Shown here: positions 42,572 to 51,729 of the stretch, one piece after another
Layout: every line of letters starts with the position of its first letter
How positions within the stretch are numbered: the first letter of the stretch is position 1
Program-made: the position numbers and the translations under genes
Notes under the pieces: generated by a model
Databases searched by the model: none
What the model was told of the DNA's origin: nothing
Seen by the model: the letters and a program-made list of their open reading frames with translations, nothing else
NCBI RefSeq assembly: GCF_003319175.1
Contig: NZ_QOHK01000010.1
Span: 1 to 64,000, forward strand
Length of the DNA stretch: 64,000 nt
Origin: Blastococcus sp. TF02-8
Lineage (GTDB): Bacteria; Actinomycetota; Actinomycetes; Mycobacteriales; Geodermatophilaceae
Direction: 5' to 3'

Positions 42572-42688
42572 CGATCGCCGGCGGCTACTACTCTCGGGAG
42601 CGGTTCACGTGCTGCCCGCTCCTCCGGGTCGGTCGGCCGGGCCCGGAGTCCGCAGGCGCGGACCGGACGATGGACGAGAGCGGGCAGC

Positions 42689-44800
42689 GTGCAACCAGGT
42701 GACGACCGGCCCCCGGCGGGCCGGCCCGACCCCCTGGGCAGCGTGCCCGATGCGGTCTACCGCCTCGACCCGCAGGGCCGGTTCGCCTACCTGAACACCG
42801 CGGCCGAGCAGATGCTCGGGCGCACGGCCGAGGAGCTCCTCGGCCGGAGCGTCGTGGAGACCTTCCCGGCGTTGCGCGGCTCCCTGGCCGAGGAGCAGTA
42901 CCGGCAGGTCCTCGGGGACGGCCGGCCGCGGGAGTTCCAGTTCTTCTACGAGCCCATGGGCCGCTGGTTCGAGGTGCGGGTCTTCCCCGATCCCGGCGGT
43001 GCGGCGGTGCTGTTCCGCGACATCGACGGACGGCGGCGCAGCGACGAGGAGCGCGACAGCCAGCTGCGCGGGCTCACCGCCGTCCTGGAGGCGCTGCCCT
43101 CGCCGACCGTGCTGGTCGGTCCCGACGGGCGGATCCTGTCCGCCAACGGCGCCTGGACGCGCAGTGCGGAGGTCCTGCCCGGGCCGGCCTGGCCCGGCCG
43201 CCCCGGCGAGGACTACCTGACCGCGATGACCCGGGGCCTGGGCGCCCGGGCGCACGCCCAGCTCACCGAGGGTCTGCGCAGCCTGCTGGCGGAGACCTCC
43301 CGGTCCGACGGTCGCACCTTCTCCCTCGACTACTCGGCCGACAGCCCTCGCGGCACGGTCTGGTTCCACCTCCGGGCGACCCGCGTCGACAGCGACGGTC
43401 GCGTGGTCGTCACGCACACCGACGTCACCGAGCAGGTCCGCTCGCGCGAGGAGCTGGAGTGGAAGGTCCGGCACGACGACCTGACCGGCCTGCCCAACCG
43501 TTCCCGGCTGCTCGAGCTGACCGACGAGGCGCTCAGCGCGCCGGACGGTCCCGGTGGCGCACTGCTCATGCTGGACCTGGACGGCTTCAAGACGGTCAAC
43601 GACTCCCTCGGTCACCAGATCGGCGACGAGCTGCTCCGGCAGGTCGCCGGGCGGTTGTCGGAGGAGCTCCGGCCCGGGGACACGGTGGCGCGGCTGGGCG
43701 GTGACCAGTTCGTCGTGCTGGCCCTGGGCTGCGACGCCTCGGAGGCCGCGGCGCTGGCGTTCCGGTTGCAGACGGTCTTCGCCCTGCCGTTCCAGGTCGG
43801 GGAGATCACCGTTCCGCTGAGCGCCAGCATCGGCGTCGCCGTGGCGCGTCCCGAGGTCCGCGACGCCCACCACCTGCTCAGCGACGCCGACGCCGCCATG
43901 TTCGCCGCCAAGAGCTCGGGCCGGGACCGGGTGCACCTGTTCTCCCCGTCGCTGCGCGAGGCGGCCCGCTGGCGGCTGGAGGTGGCCACCAAGCTGCGGG
44001 GCGACGCGATCGACCAGCTCGTCGTCCACTACCAGCCCGTCGTGCGGCTGGACACCGGCCAGATCGACGGCGTCGAGGCGCTCGTGCGCTGGCAGCACCC
44101 GGAGCGGGGCCTGCTGCCGCCGGACACCTTCCTGTCCGTCGCCGAGGAGACCGGGCAGATCATCCCCATCACCCGGTGGCTGTTGCGCGAGACGACCCGC
44201 CGCGCCGCCGAGTGGGCCGCCCAGGGCCTGCGGCTGCGGATGTCGGTGAACGTGAGCGCCCGCCACTTCTCCGCCGAGACGCTGGTCCGCGATGTCCGGG
44301 TCGCGCTCCAGCAGTCGGGTCTGCCGGCCGACCAGCTCGTCCTCGAGCTGACCGAGACCAGCGTCGCCGAGGACCCCACCCGCGCCGAGGACCAGCTCTC
44401 GGTGCTGCGCAGCTTCGGGGTTCGGGTGGCCATCGACGACTTCGGCACCGGCTGGTCCTCGCTGGCCCAGCTGTTCTCCCTGCCCATCGGGACGCTGAAG
44501 ATCGACCGGTCCCTGCTGGCCGCCGCCGAGCGGGTGGCGGTGGGCGACACCGGAGCGGTCCTCGCCGCGATCGTCGGCCTCACCCGCACCCTGGGCATCC
44601 GGTCGGTGGCCGAGGGCATCGAGACCCCCGACCACCTGCGGATGGTGCGTGCCGCCGGCTGCGACCTGGCCCAGGGCTGGCTGCTCGGCCGCCCGATGCC
44701 CGGCGACCGGCTGCTCGCGTGGGCGCGCGAGGTCCAGCAGGCCGGCGGGGACCTGTGCGCGCTCGCCGTGTCCGGCCGGGCCACTCCCGTCCGCGGGTGA
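42689..44800 (+). CDS. PAS-PAS-GGDEF-EAL protein, probable c-di-GMP phosphodiesterase
   Basis: This cytoplasmic protein of 703 aa has two PAS domains (about 15-115 and 125-250), a GGDEF domain (about 255-420) and an EAL domain (about 430-690). The cyclase signature reads G-G-D-Q-F (337-341), losing the Glu of GGDEF, though the R-P-G-D inhibitory site (328-331) is kept. The EAL domain has E463-A-L-V-R-W, N-V-S-A-R-H-F, E-L-T-E-T, D-D-F-G-T-G, K-I-D and Q-G-W-L-L-G, all catalytic positions. Degradation of c-di-GMP with a regulatory GGDEF is therefore the likely activity. It heads the c-di-GMP gene series. The GTG at 42689 lacks a clear ribosome site. Confidence 0.9.
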   Translation: MQPGDDRPPAGRPDPLGSVPDAVYRLDPQGRFAYLNTAAEQMLGRTAEELLGRSVVETFPALRGSLAEEQYRQVLGDGRPREFQFFYEPMGRWFEVRVFPDPGGAAVLFRDIDGRRRSDEERDSQLRGLTAVLEALPSPTVLVGPDGRILSANGAWTRSAEVLPGPAWPGRPGEDYLTAMTRGLGARAHAQLTEGLRSLLAETSRSDGRTFSLDYSADSPRGTVWFHLRATRVDSDGRVVVTHTDVTEQVRSREELEWKVRHDDLTGLPNRSRLLELTDEALSAPDGPGGALLMLDLDGFKTVNDSLGHQIGDELLRQVAGRLSEELRPGDTVARLGGDQFVVLALGCDASEAAALAFRLQTVFALPFQVGEITVPLSASIGVAVARPEVRDAHHLLSDADAAMFAAKSSGRDRVHLFSPSLREAARWRLEVATKLRGDAIDQLVVHYQPVVRLDTGQIDGVEALVRWQHPERGLLPPDTFLSVAEETGQIIPITRWLLRETTRRAAEWAAQGLRLRMSVNVSARHFSAETLVRDVRVALQQSGLPADQLVLELTETSVAEDPTRAEDQLSVLRSFGVRVAIDDFGTGWSSLAQLFSLPIGTLKIDRSLLAAAERVAVGDTGAVLAAIVGLTRTLGIRSVAEGIETPDHLRMVRAAGCDLAQGWLLGRPMPGDRLLAWAREVQQAGGDLCALAVSGRATPVRG

Positions 44801-44913
44801 ACGTCCGCCGCCGCGTGCGGCGGGCCACCTCGCCGGTCGGTCCGCCTCCGCCGGTCGACCCGGGTCCGCCGCCCCCGCTCCCGGTCCGGGCGGAGGACCG
44901 GCAGACTGGGCCC

Positions 44914-45618
44914 GTGCTGGACACCCCCGACACCCTCGACGGCGCCACCGGCGCGCGCCCGGACGCCGTCGACGACGGCCGGGACCGGCCTGCGCTGGAC
45001 CTGCTCATCTGGGACGCGCCGAACATCGACATGACCCTGTCGACGGTGATCGGCGCGCGGCCCACCGCCGCCTCCCGGCCCCGCTTCGACGCGATCGCGG
45101 CGTGGTTCGTCGAGGGCGCCGGCGGGGTCGGTGCAGCCCCGGACGCCCCGGACGTCGAGGCGTGCGTGTTCGCCAACATCCCGCCGCAGCCGGGGTCGCT
45201 GCAGCGCTGGGTGGAGGCGCTGCGCGGTTTCGGCTACTCGGTGTTCGCCCGGCCCAAGAGCCAGCCCGACGACGACATCGACCAGGACATGCTCGACCAC
45301 ATCGCGGTGCGCGCGCACAGCCACCGGCTGCGGCGGCTCCTGGTCTTCTCCGGCGACGGCCGCAACTTCGCCGAGCCGCTCGAGGAGCTGGCCCGCCAGG
45401 GCACGCAGGTCGTCGTGGTCGCGTTCAGCGAGGTGGCCGGCTACGCGATCGGGTCGGACCTGCTGGAGTTCATCGACATCGAGGACGTGCCGGGCGCGTT
45501 CACCGAGCCGCTGGACCGCGTCCGTCTCGACGCGCTGCCGCCGGACGGTGCGTGGCTGCGGCCCACCCGGAGCCTGCGCGACTTCGTCGCGGGCTTCACC
45601 GCGCGCCGCAACGGCTGA
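44914..45618 (+). CDS. NYN-domain (PIN-like) protein, LabA/DUF88 type
   Basis: This protein of 234 aa shows the NYN nuclease-fold acidic residues in L-I-W-D-A-P-N-I-D (about 30-38), D-D-D-I-D-Q-D-M-L-D-H and S-G-D-G-R-N-F. NYN proteins are metal-dependent RNases or RNA-binding relatives such as LabA and Vpa0982. CAGACT lies exactly six nt before GTG 44914, favouring this start; a GTG at 44797 overlapping the EAL stop would add 39 Pro-rich residues. Its place between c-di-GMP genes is unusual. Confidence 0.82.
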   Translation: MLDTPDTLDGATGARPDAVDDGRDRPALDLLIWDAPNIDMTLSTVIGARPTAASRPRFDAIAAWFVEGAGGVGAAPDAPDVEACVFANIPPQPGSLQRWVEALRGFGYSVFARPKSQPDDDIDQDMLDHIAVRAHSHRLRRLLVFSGDGRNFAEPLEELARQGTQVVVVAFSEVAGYAIGSDLLEFIDIEDVPGAFTEPLDRVRLDALPPDGAWLRPTRSLRDFVAGFTARRNG

Positions 45619-45701
45619 GGAGGACCGGCTGCGTCACCCGCTCGGGTGGCGCAGCCCGGAAACCCTCAGGAAGCGGGCGCCCGCGTGCCGATCGGTAGGA
45701 C

Positions 45702-46988
45702 GTGCGGTCCAACCTGTCCGAGCGCCTCGTGGCGGTGCTGCGCCGGGGTGACGTGCTGCCGGCAGCGGCGCCGTCACCTGCCGGCGCGGTCAGGACCGGT
45801 CGGCGCCGGCGGGCGCCGAGCGCCTCGGTCGACCAGCTGGCGTCGGCCGTCCCCGGGTTGGCCGACGAGCTCGCCGGCCAGGCGCGCACCGCAGGGCTGC
45901 TGGTGGGTTGGGTGGCGCTGTTCGCCGTTCCGCTCTGGGCACTGGTCGACCAGGTCACCGAGGGCGCGAACGCGTCGTCCTTCCTCGTCGTGCGGCTGCT
46001 GTGCGAGATCCCGATGCTGGCCGCGGTCGTCGCGATGTGGCGTCTTCCCGTCGGCCGCCGGCATCCGGAGCTGCTGACCTTCCTCGTCCTCGCCGTCGTG
46101 CAGGCCGAGGTCGCCTGGATCGTCACCCGCTCCGCAGACCCCCGCTACCACCTGCTCGGCTTCACCCTCGCCATCTACGGCAGCGGATGCATCCTCGTGG
46201 CCCGGCCGCGGTGGACCGTCGCGCTCGTCGCCGTCTCCTGGGCGGCGCTCGGACTGGCCTCCCTCACGGCCGCGGAGGGGTTGTCGGCCTCGGAACTGCT
46301 CGCCGTCTCGGTGTACCTGGCCACCGCCTCGCTCATCGCCACCCTCGCCCACCTCCGCCGCAACGCGCTCACCACCCGCGAGCTGCTCACCCGCGTCCGC
46401 CTGGAGCGCGAGCAGCAACGGACCGGTGTGCTGCTCGCCCGCCTCGAGCGGCTCAGCCACGAGGACCCGCTGACCGGGCTGGCCAACCGCCGGCGCTGGG
46501 ACGCCGAGCTGTCCGCGCTGTGCACGCAGGCACGGGCGCGCGGGGACGTGCTCAGCGTCGTCCTCGTCGACCTCGACCGGTTCAAGGAGGTCAACGACCG
46601 GCACGGCCACGCCGGGGGCGACGACGCCCTGCGCGCGGTCGCGGGGCTCCTCTCCGCCCGCGTGCGCGGCGGGGACCTCGTCGCCCGGCTGGGCGGCGAC
46701 GAGCTCGCCGTCCTGATGCCCGGGGCCGATGCCCCCCGCGCCGCGGAGGTCGCCGAGGAGCTGCGCCAGGCCGCGGTCACGCTGCAGCCCGACGGCTTCC
46801 TCCCCGGCGAGATCACCCTCTCCCTCGGCGTCGCGGCGGCCGGCGGGAGCGACGCCTATCCGCTGGAGCTCATGTCCCGCGCCGACGAGCAGCTCTACCG
46901 CGCGAAGCGGACCCGCAACGCGGTCTTCGCGGTTGACCGGCGGACGCCCCCACCCGGGACGAAGGTGGAGCCGCAGCCGGCCGGCTGA
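45702..46988 (+). CDS. Membrane-bound diguanylate cyclase (GGDEL)
   Basis: This protein of 428 aa has five or six transmembrane helices (about 65-220) and a cytoplasmic GGDEF domain with G-G-D-E-L at 331-335, the metal site V-D-L-D-R-F and the inhibitory site R-G-G-D (322-325). Leu in the last motif position is tolerated in active cyclases, so c-di-GMP synthesis is likely. The membrane part does not match a named sensor. It opposes the EAL protein encoded two genes upstream. Confidence 0.9.
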   Translation: MRSNLSERLVAVLRRGDVLPAAAPSPAGAVRTGRRRRAPSASVDQLASAVPGLADELAGQARTAGLLVGWVALFAVPLWALVDQVTEGANASSFLVVRLLCEIPMLAAVVAMWRLPVGRRHPELLTFLVLAVVQAEVAWIVTRSADPRYHLLGFTLAIYGSGCILVARPRWTVALVAVSWAALGLASLTAAEGLSASELLAVSVYLATASLIATLAHLRRNALTTRELLTRVRLEREQQRTGVLLARLERLSHEDPLTGLANRRRWDAELSALCTQARARGDVLSVVLVDLDRFKEVNDRHGHAGGDDALRAVAGLLSARVRGGDLVARLGGDELAVLMPGADAPRAAEVAEELRQAAVTLQPDGFLPGEITLSLGVAAAGGSDAYPLELMSRADEQLYRAKRTRNAVFAVDRRTPPPGTKVEPQPAG

Positions 46989-47139
46989 ACCCACCGGCGT
47001 CTCCCTCCCCGGGGTGTGGCGCGCGGCGAGTCGCCATGGAGGGGCAGCGCGCACCCGGACGCGCCGGATACGGTTCCCCACCGCGGGCAGGCGGGTCAGG
47101 TGTGGACCGCCGGAACCCGCACCCGATCGGAGAGGACCC

Positions 47140-47778
47140 ATGAGCAGCGTTCCCGGCGTCGACCACCCGGCCGAGCAGACCGAGGCCGACATCCGGCTGA
47201 CCACCGCGAACGTGTCGGTCTCCGCGCGCGTGGAGGTCGTGCACGAGGGGGTCATCTCCGTGCGCCCGTCGACCGGCGATTTCGTCAACCAGCAGCTGGT
47301 GGCCCCCGGCGACCTCGTCGAGGTCTACTGGATGACCCCCGACGGTCACCGGGCGCTTCCCGCCGAGGTGCTCGACGTCGAGAACGGCACCGTGGTGCGG
47401 TGGCGGCTGACGATCACCGGGCCGGCCGAGCACAGCCAGCGCCGGATGGCCGTCCGCGGTCGCGTCGTCCTCCCCGTCGAGGTCGAGCTGAACGGCAACG
47501 AGCTCACCGGCGAGACCGTGGACATCAGCGAGAGCGGAGCGCGCGCCCAGTTCGACGGCTTCGGGCTGGCCCCCGACCCCGGCACCCCGGTGAAGGTCCG
47601 GATCGACCTCGAGGACGGGCCCGTGCAGGCGCGCGGCGAGGTCATCCGCATGGTGGCGCGCGGTGCCCGCTGGATGCTCAGCCTGTCGCTGGTGCACATC
47701 GAGGAGAAGGACCAGGACCGCATCCGCCGCCGCGTCTTCCAGGCGCTGCGCGAGGAGCGGGCCCGCCTGGCGGAGTGA
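47140..47778 (+). CDS. PilZ-domain c-di-GMP receptor (YcgR-like)
   Basis: This protein of 212 aa has an N-terminal YcgR-N-like beta domain (about 20-98) and a C-terminal PilZ domain with the c-di-GMP contacts R102-M-A-V-R106 and D128-I-S-E-S-G133. It should bind the second messenger made and degraded by the neighbouring enzymes. The ATG at 47140 has GGAGAGGA upstream. The first GTPase gene follows 37 nt after the stop. Confidence 0.9.
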   Translation: MSSVPGVDHPAEQTEADIRLTTANVSVSARVEVVHEGVISVRPSTGDFVNQQLVAPGDLVEVYWMTPDGHRALPAEVLDVENGTVVRWRLTITGPAEHSQRRMAVRGRVVLPVEVELNGNELTGETVDISESGARAQFDGFGLAPDPGTPVKVRIDLEDGPVQARGEVIRMVARGARWMLSLSLVHIEEKDQDRIRRRVFQALREERARLAE

Positions 47779-47815
47779 GCGGGTAGCGGCGGCCGTCCCG
47801 GGGCAGGACAGGGAC

Positions 47816-49516
47816 GTGATCACACCGCCGCGCCTCCCGGAGGCGCTGACCGCGCTGCGGGACCGACTCGCCGAGGCGCCGCTGCGGCTGGCCACCCCCG
47901 GCCGGGACGACGCCGTCCGGGCCGCCCGCGGGATCGTCGACCAGGTCGACGACTACCTGCTGCCCCGGCTGCTGGACCTCGATGCGCCGCTGCTCACCGT
48001 CGTGGGCGGCTCGACCGGCGCCGGCAAGTCCACGCTGGTCAACAGCCTGATCGGCGCGCCCGTGACCACGGCCGGGGTGCTGCGCCCGACCACCCGCGCT
48101 CCGGTGCTGGTCTGCTCGCGTCCGGACGTGGCCAGCTTCTCGGGGGACCGGGTGCTGCCCGGCCTGGCCCGGGTCACCGGGGGTGACGGCGGGCCTGGCT
48201 CGGTGCGGCTGGTCCCGCGCGACGACGTGCCTCCGGGCCTGGCCCTGCTGGATGCACCGGACGTCGACTCCGTGGTCGCCTCGAACCGCGACCTCGCCGC
48301 GCAGCTGCTCGCCGCGGCCGACCTGTGGGTCTTCGTGACCACCGCCGCCCGCTACGCCGACGCCGTGCCCTGGGACGTGCTGCGCACCGCGCAGGAGCGC
48401 GGGACCGCGCTCGCGGTGGTGCTGGACCGGGTGCCCCCGGAGGCCGCCGACGAGATCGCCGCGGACCTGCGCGGGATGCTGGAGCGGGCCGGTCTGGCCG
48501 CCGCCCGCCTCTTCGTGGTGGCGGAGGGCCCGCTGACCCCCGAGGGCCTGCTGCCCGAGGAGCAGGTGGCGCCGCTGCGGACGTGGCTGCACGCGCTCGC
48601 CGCAGACCAGGAGGAGCGGGCCGCGGTGGTGCGCCAGACGCTCGTCGGCGCACTGGACAGCCTGGAGCAGCGCACCGGCGCGGTCGTCACCGCCGTGGAG
48701 GAGCAGGCGGCCGCGGCCGGAGCGCTGCACGCCGCGGCGGCCGCCGCCTACGAGGCGGCCCGCGACGGCGTGGACGAGGGAGTGCGCAGCGGCAGCCTGC
48801 TGCGCGGTGAGGTGCTGGCCCGGTGGCAGGAGTTCGTGGGCACGGGGGAGTGGATGCGCACGCTGCAGGACCGCGTGGGGCAGCTGCGTGACCGGGTGAC
48901 CGCCGCGCTCACCGGGCGCCCCGCGCCGGAACAGGGGCTGGCCGGCGCCCTCGAGGACAGCGTCGAGGGCCTCCTGCGTGCCGAGGCCGACCGCGCCGCC
49001 GAGCGGACGGTCACCGCCTGGCGCGGCCTGCCGGGTGGCCCGGCGCTCCTGGGGGACGACGAGCGGGAGCTCGCCCGGGCCTCGGCCGACTTCCCCGAGG
49101 CCGCGGGTGCGCAGGTCCGGGACTGGCAGGGCACCGTGCTGGACCTGGTGCGGGAGCAGGGGGCGGACAAGCGCACCCGCGCCCGGCTCCTCTCCTGGGG
49201 GGTCAACGGCGCCGGCGCCGTCGTGATGGTGGGGGTCTTCGCCCAGACCGGAGGCCTGACCGGTGGGGAGGTGGCCGTGGCCGGCGGCACGACGGCGGTG
49301 GGCCAGCGGGTGCTGGAGGCCGCCTTCGGCGACGCGGCGGTGCGGTCGCTCGCCGAGCGGGCGCGCGAGGACCTGCGGGAGCGGTCGGACGCGCTGCTCC
49401 GCTACGAGCAGGACCGCTTCGACGACCGGATCGACGACGCCGGGCCCGCAGCCGGGGCGGACGCGGAGCTCCGGGACGCCCTCGCCGCCCTCGCCGACGC
49501 CCGGCGCGCCGCGTGA
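47816..49516 (+). CDS. Large dynamin-like/YfjP-type GTPase (pair, copy 1)
   Basis: This protein of 566 aa has an N-terminal GTPase domain with P-loop G-G-S-T-G-A-G-K-S-T (about 62-71), switch region T-T-R-A-P and D-A-P-D-V-D-S. The G4 motif N-K-x-D is not conserved (V-L-D-R-V-P instead). A long alpha-helical region and one hydrophobic segment (about 463-480, G-A-V-V-M-V-G-V-F) follow. The layout resembles dynamin-like membrane GTPases, but membrane remodelling is only an inference. It overlaps the next GTPase by four nt. Confidence 0.8.
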   Translation: MITPPRLPEALTALRDRLAEAPLRLATPGRDDAVRAARGIVDQVDDYLLPRLLDLDAPLLTVVGGSTGAGKSTLVNSLIGAPVTTAGVLRPTTRAPVLVCSRPDVASFSGDRVLPGLARVTGGDGGPGSVRLVPRDDVPPGLALLDAPDVDSVVASNRDLAAQLLAAADLWVFVTTAARYADAVPWDVLRTAQERGTALAVVLDRVPPEAADEIAADLRGMLERAGLAAARLFVVAEGPLTPEGLLPEEQVAPLRTWLHALAADQEERAAVVRQTLVGALDSLEQRTGAVVTAVEEQAAAAGALHAAAAAAYEAARDGVDEGVRSGSLLRGEVLARWQEFVGTGEWMRTLQDRVGQLRDRVTAALTGRPAPEQGLAGALEDSVEGLLRAEADRAAERTVTAWRGLPGGPALLGDDERELARASADFPEAAGAQVRDWQGTVLDLVREQGADKRTRARLLSWGVNGAGAVVMVGVFAQTGGLTGGEVAVAGGTTAVGQRVLEAAFGDAAVRSLAERAREDLRERSDALLRYEQDRFDDRIDDAGPAAGADAELRDALAALADARRAA

Positions 49517-51093
49517 GGCGCCGCGAGCAGCCGCTGGCCGACCGCCTGACCGCGCTGCGCGAGGCGCTGGAGGTCGCCGACGGACGGCTGGACGTCCCGG
49601 AGGTGGCGCGGGCCCGGGCGGTGCTGGCGAAGGCCTCGGCGCGCGAGGCGCTCGGGGACGCCACGGTCGTGGCCCTCGCGGGGGCCACGGGCAGCGGCAA
49701 GTCCACGCTGTTCAACGCCTTGTCGGGCAGCGAGGTGAGCACGCCCGGTGTGCGCCGGCCGACGACCGGCGTCGCCCACGCGACCGTGTGGGGCGGCCCG
49801 GACGACGGTGCCGACCGGTTGCTCGACTGGCTGGAGGTGCCCCGCCGCCACCGGCACGCACCCGAGCCCGCGTTGGACGGACTGGTCCTGCTCGACCTGC
49901 CCGACCACGACAGCGTGCGGCTGGAGAACCGGCTCGAGGTCGACCGGCTGGTGGGCCTGGTCGACGTGCTGGTGTGGGTGCTCGACCCGCAGAAGTACGC
50001 CGACGCCGCGGTGCACGAGCGCTACCTCGCTCCGCTGGCCACGCATGCCGGGGTGCTGCTCGTCGTCCTCAACCAGGTCGACCGGCTCGACGGCGCGGCC
50101 GCCCGCGCGTGCCTGGCCGACCTGCGGGGGCTGCTGGACCGGGAAGGGTTGTCCTCCACGCCGCTGCTGGCGGCCTCGGGGCGCACGGGCGAAGGCCTTC
50201 CCGAGCTGCGCGCCGAGCTGGCCCGGAGGGTGTCGGCGCGCCGGGCCGCCACCGAGCGGCTGGTGGCCGACGTGCGCGCGAGCGCTGGGGAGCTGTCCGC
50301 GCACTGCCCCGGGGCGTCGACCGGTCGCGGTACCCGGCCGGTGGCCGACGACCTGGTGGACGCCCTCTCCGACGCCGCCGGCGTGCGCACGGTGACCCAG
50401 GCCGTGGAGCGCGCCACCCGGCGGGAGGGCACCGCCCGGACCGGTTGGCCGCTGCTGCGCTGGACCAGGAAGCTGCGTGCCGATCCGCTCGAGCGGCTGC
50501 ACCTGGGCGACGGGCGGTCGCGTACCTCGTTGCCGGCCGCCGGTGCGGTGGAGGCGGCGCGGGTCGCGACGGCGGTCCGGCAGGTGCGGGAGGACGTCGG
50601 GGAGGGGCTCGCCCCTGCGTGGCGGGACGAGCTGCGCCGTACCGCCGAGGTCACCGAGGAGCGACTGCCCGACGCGCTCGACCGGGCCGTCGGGGGCACC
50701 GACCTGGAGCCGGAGCGGGTGCCGCTCTGGCAGCGGGGGGCCGGCGCGCTCCAATGGCTGCTGCTGGTCGTGGCGCTGGCCGGCGCGTTGTGGCTGCTCG
50801 CGCTCGTCGCGCTCGGCTTCCTGCAGCTCGACGACGTGCTGCCGCTGCCGCGGGTGGAGGGGATCCCGCTGCCCACCCTGCTGCTGGTCGGAGGGCTGCT
50901 GGCCGGTGCGCTGCTGGCCCTGGTCTGCCGGCCGCTCGTCGCGCTGCGCGCCAGACGCCGCGCGAGCGCGGCCGATCGCCGGCTGCGGGCCGCCGTGCTG
51001 GCGGTCGCCGAGGAGGAGGTGCTCACGCCCATGGCGGAGGTGGAGCGGGACGCGGACCGGTTCTGCGCGGCGGTGACCAGCGCCGCGCGGTGA
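49513..51093 (+). CDS. Large membrane-associated GTPase, YfjP-type (pair, copy 2)
   Basis: This protein of 526 aa has a GTPase domain with P-loop G-A-T-G-S-G-K-S-T (about 57-65), D-L-P-D-H-D-S (G3) and N-Q-V-D (G4), so nucleotide specificity is better preserved than in the first copy. The C-terminal half carries two transmembrane helices (about 415-440 and 456-478). The GTGA overlap shows the two GTPases are made together, as with DynA/DynB-style pairs that form mixed complexes. Confidence 0.82.
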   Translation: MRRREQPLADRLTALREALEVADGRLDVPEVARARAVLAKASAREALGDATVVALAGATGSGKSTLFNALSGSEVSTPGVRRPTTGVAHATVWGGPDDGADRLLDWLEVPRRHRHAPEPALDGLVLLDLPDHDSVRLENRLEVDRLVGLVDVLVWVLDPQKYADAAVHERYLAPLATHAGVLLVVLNQVDRLDGAAARACLADLRGLLDREGLSSTPLLAASGRTGEGLPELRAELARRVSARRAATERLVADVRASAGELSAHCPGASTGRGTRPVADDLVDALSDAAGVRTVTQAVERATRREGTARTGWPLLRWTRKLRADPLERLHLGDGRSRTSLPAAGAVEAARVATAVRQVREDVGEGLAPAWRDELRRTAEVTEERLPDALDRAVGGTDLEPERVPLWQRGAGALQWLLLVVALAGALWLLALVALGFLQLDDVLPLPRVEGIPLPTLLLVGGLLAGALLALVCRPLVALRARRRASAADRRLRAAVLAVAEEEVLTPMAEVERDADRFCAAVTSAAR

Positions 51094-51102
51094 CGGGAGG
51101 CG

Positions 51103-51603
51103 CTAGAAGCCCGGCGAGCGCTGCTCGGGCAGCCGCTCGCGCAGGGACTGGGCGGCCTCCTTGCCCGTGGGCAGGAGGGCCCAGACGTGCTTGCGGCCGG
51201 GCCGCTCCTCCCAGCCGTAGCTGATGGAGAGCTGGGCGACCAGGTGCAGGCCCATGCCGCCGAAGGCGGGGTCCCGGTCGACCGCGGGCACCGGCGGCCG
51301 GTCGGGAGCCTCGTCGCTGAGGTCGAGCAACCAGCCCGCCGGACCGGCCACGACGAGCGCCCGCACGTCGCCCCCGCCGTGCCGCAGGGCGTTGGAGGCG
51401 AGCTCCTCGAACACCAGGAGCAGCCCGTCGCGGGCGTCCTCGGTGGAGGCTGCGGAGACCGAGGGATGGGCGATGCGGGCGCGCAGGTCGGAGCGGACGC
51501 GGGAGACCACCTGCATGGCTTCGAGCTGCCAGTGCCAGACGTCGCCGGGAACGGAGGGGACGGGCGCGCAGGGCCAGGCGTCGTGCGCCAGCTCGTCGGC
51601 CAT
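51103..51603 (-). CDS. RsbW-like anti-sigma ATPase/serine kinase (copy 1)
   Basis: This protein of 166 aa is a HATPase_c_2 domain protein: N-box E-E-L-A-S-N-A-L-R-H-G (about 91-101), D-L-S-D-E-A-P and G-M-G-L-H-L-V. Such proteins bind ATP and act on anti-sigma antagonists or, in actinobacteria, on unknown partners. AGAGGA precedes the ATG. It is divergent from the GAF-ANTAR gene and is similar to the second copy at 58387. Confidence 0.87.
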   Translation of the reverse strand: MADELAHDAWPCAPVPSVPGDVWHWQLEAMQVVSRVRSDLRARIAHPSVSAASTEDARDGLLLVFEELASNALRHGGGDVRALVVAGPAGWLLDLSDEAPDRPPVPAVDRDPAFGGMGLHLVAQLSISYGWEERPGRKHVWALLPTGKEAAQSLRERLPEQRSPGF

Positions 51604-51729
51604 CGTTTCCTCTCGAGTCCGCTCCGCAGTGCCGCCGGAGATGTCGTCCCGGCACTCCATCCTGACCGATGCTGCGTTCCCGCGCGAAGGCGGGCGAGAT
51701 CCACGGCGCGGTGCGGGCACAATGGGCCG

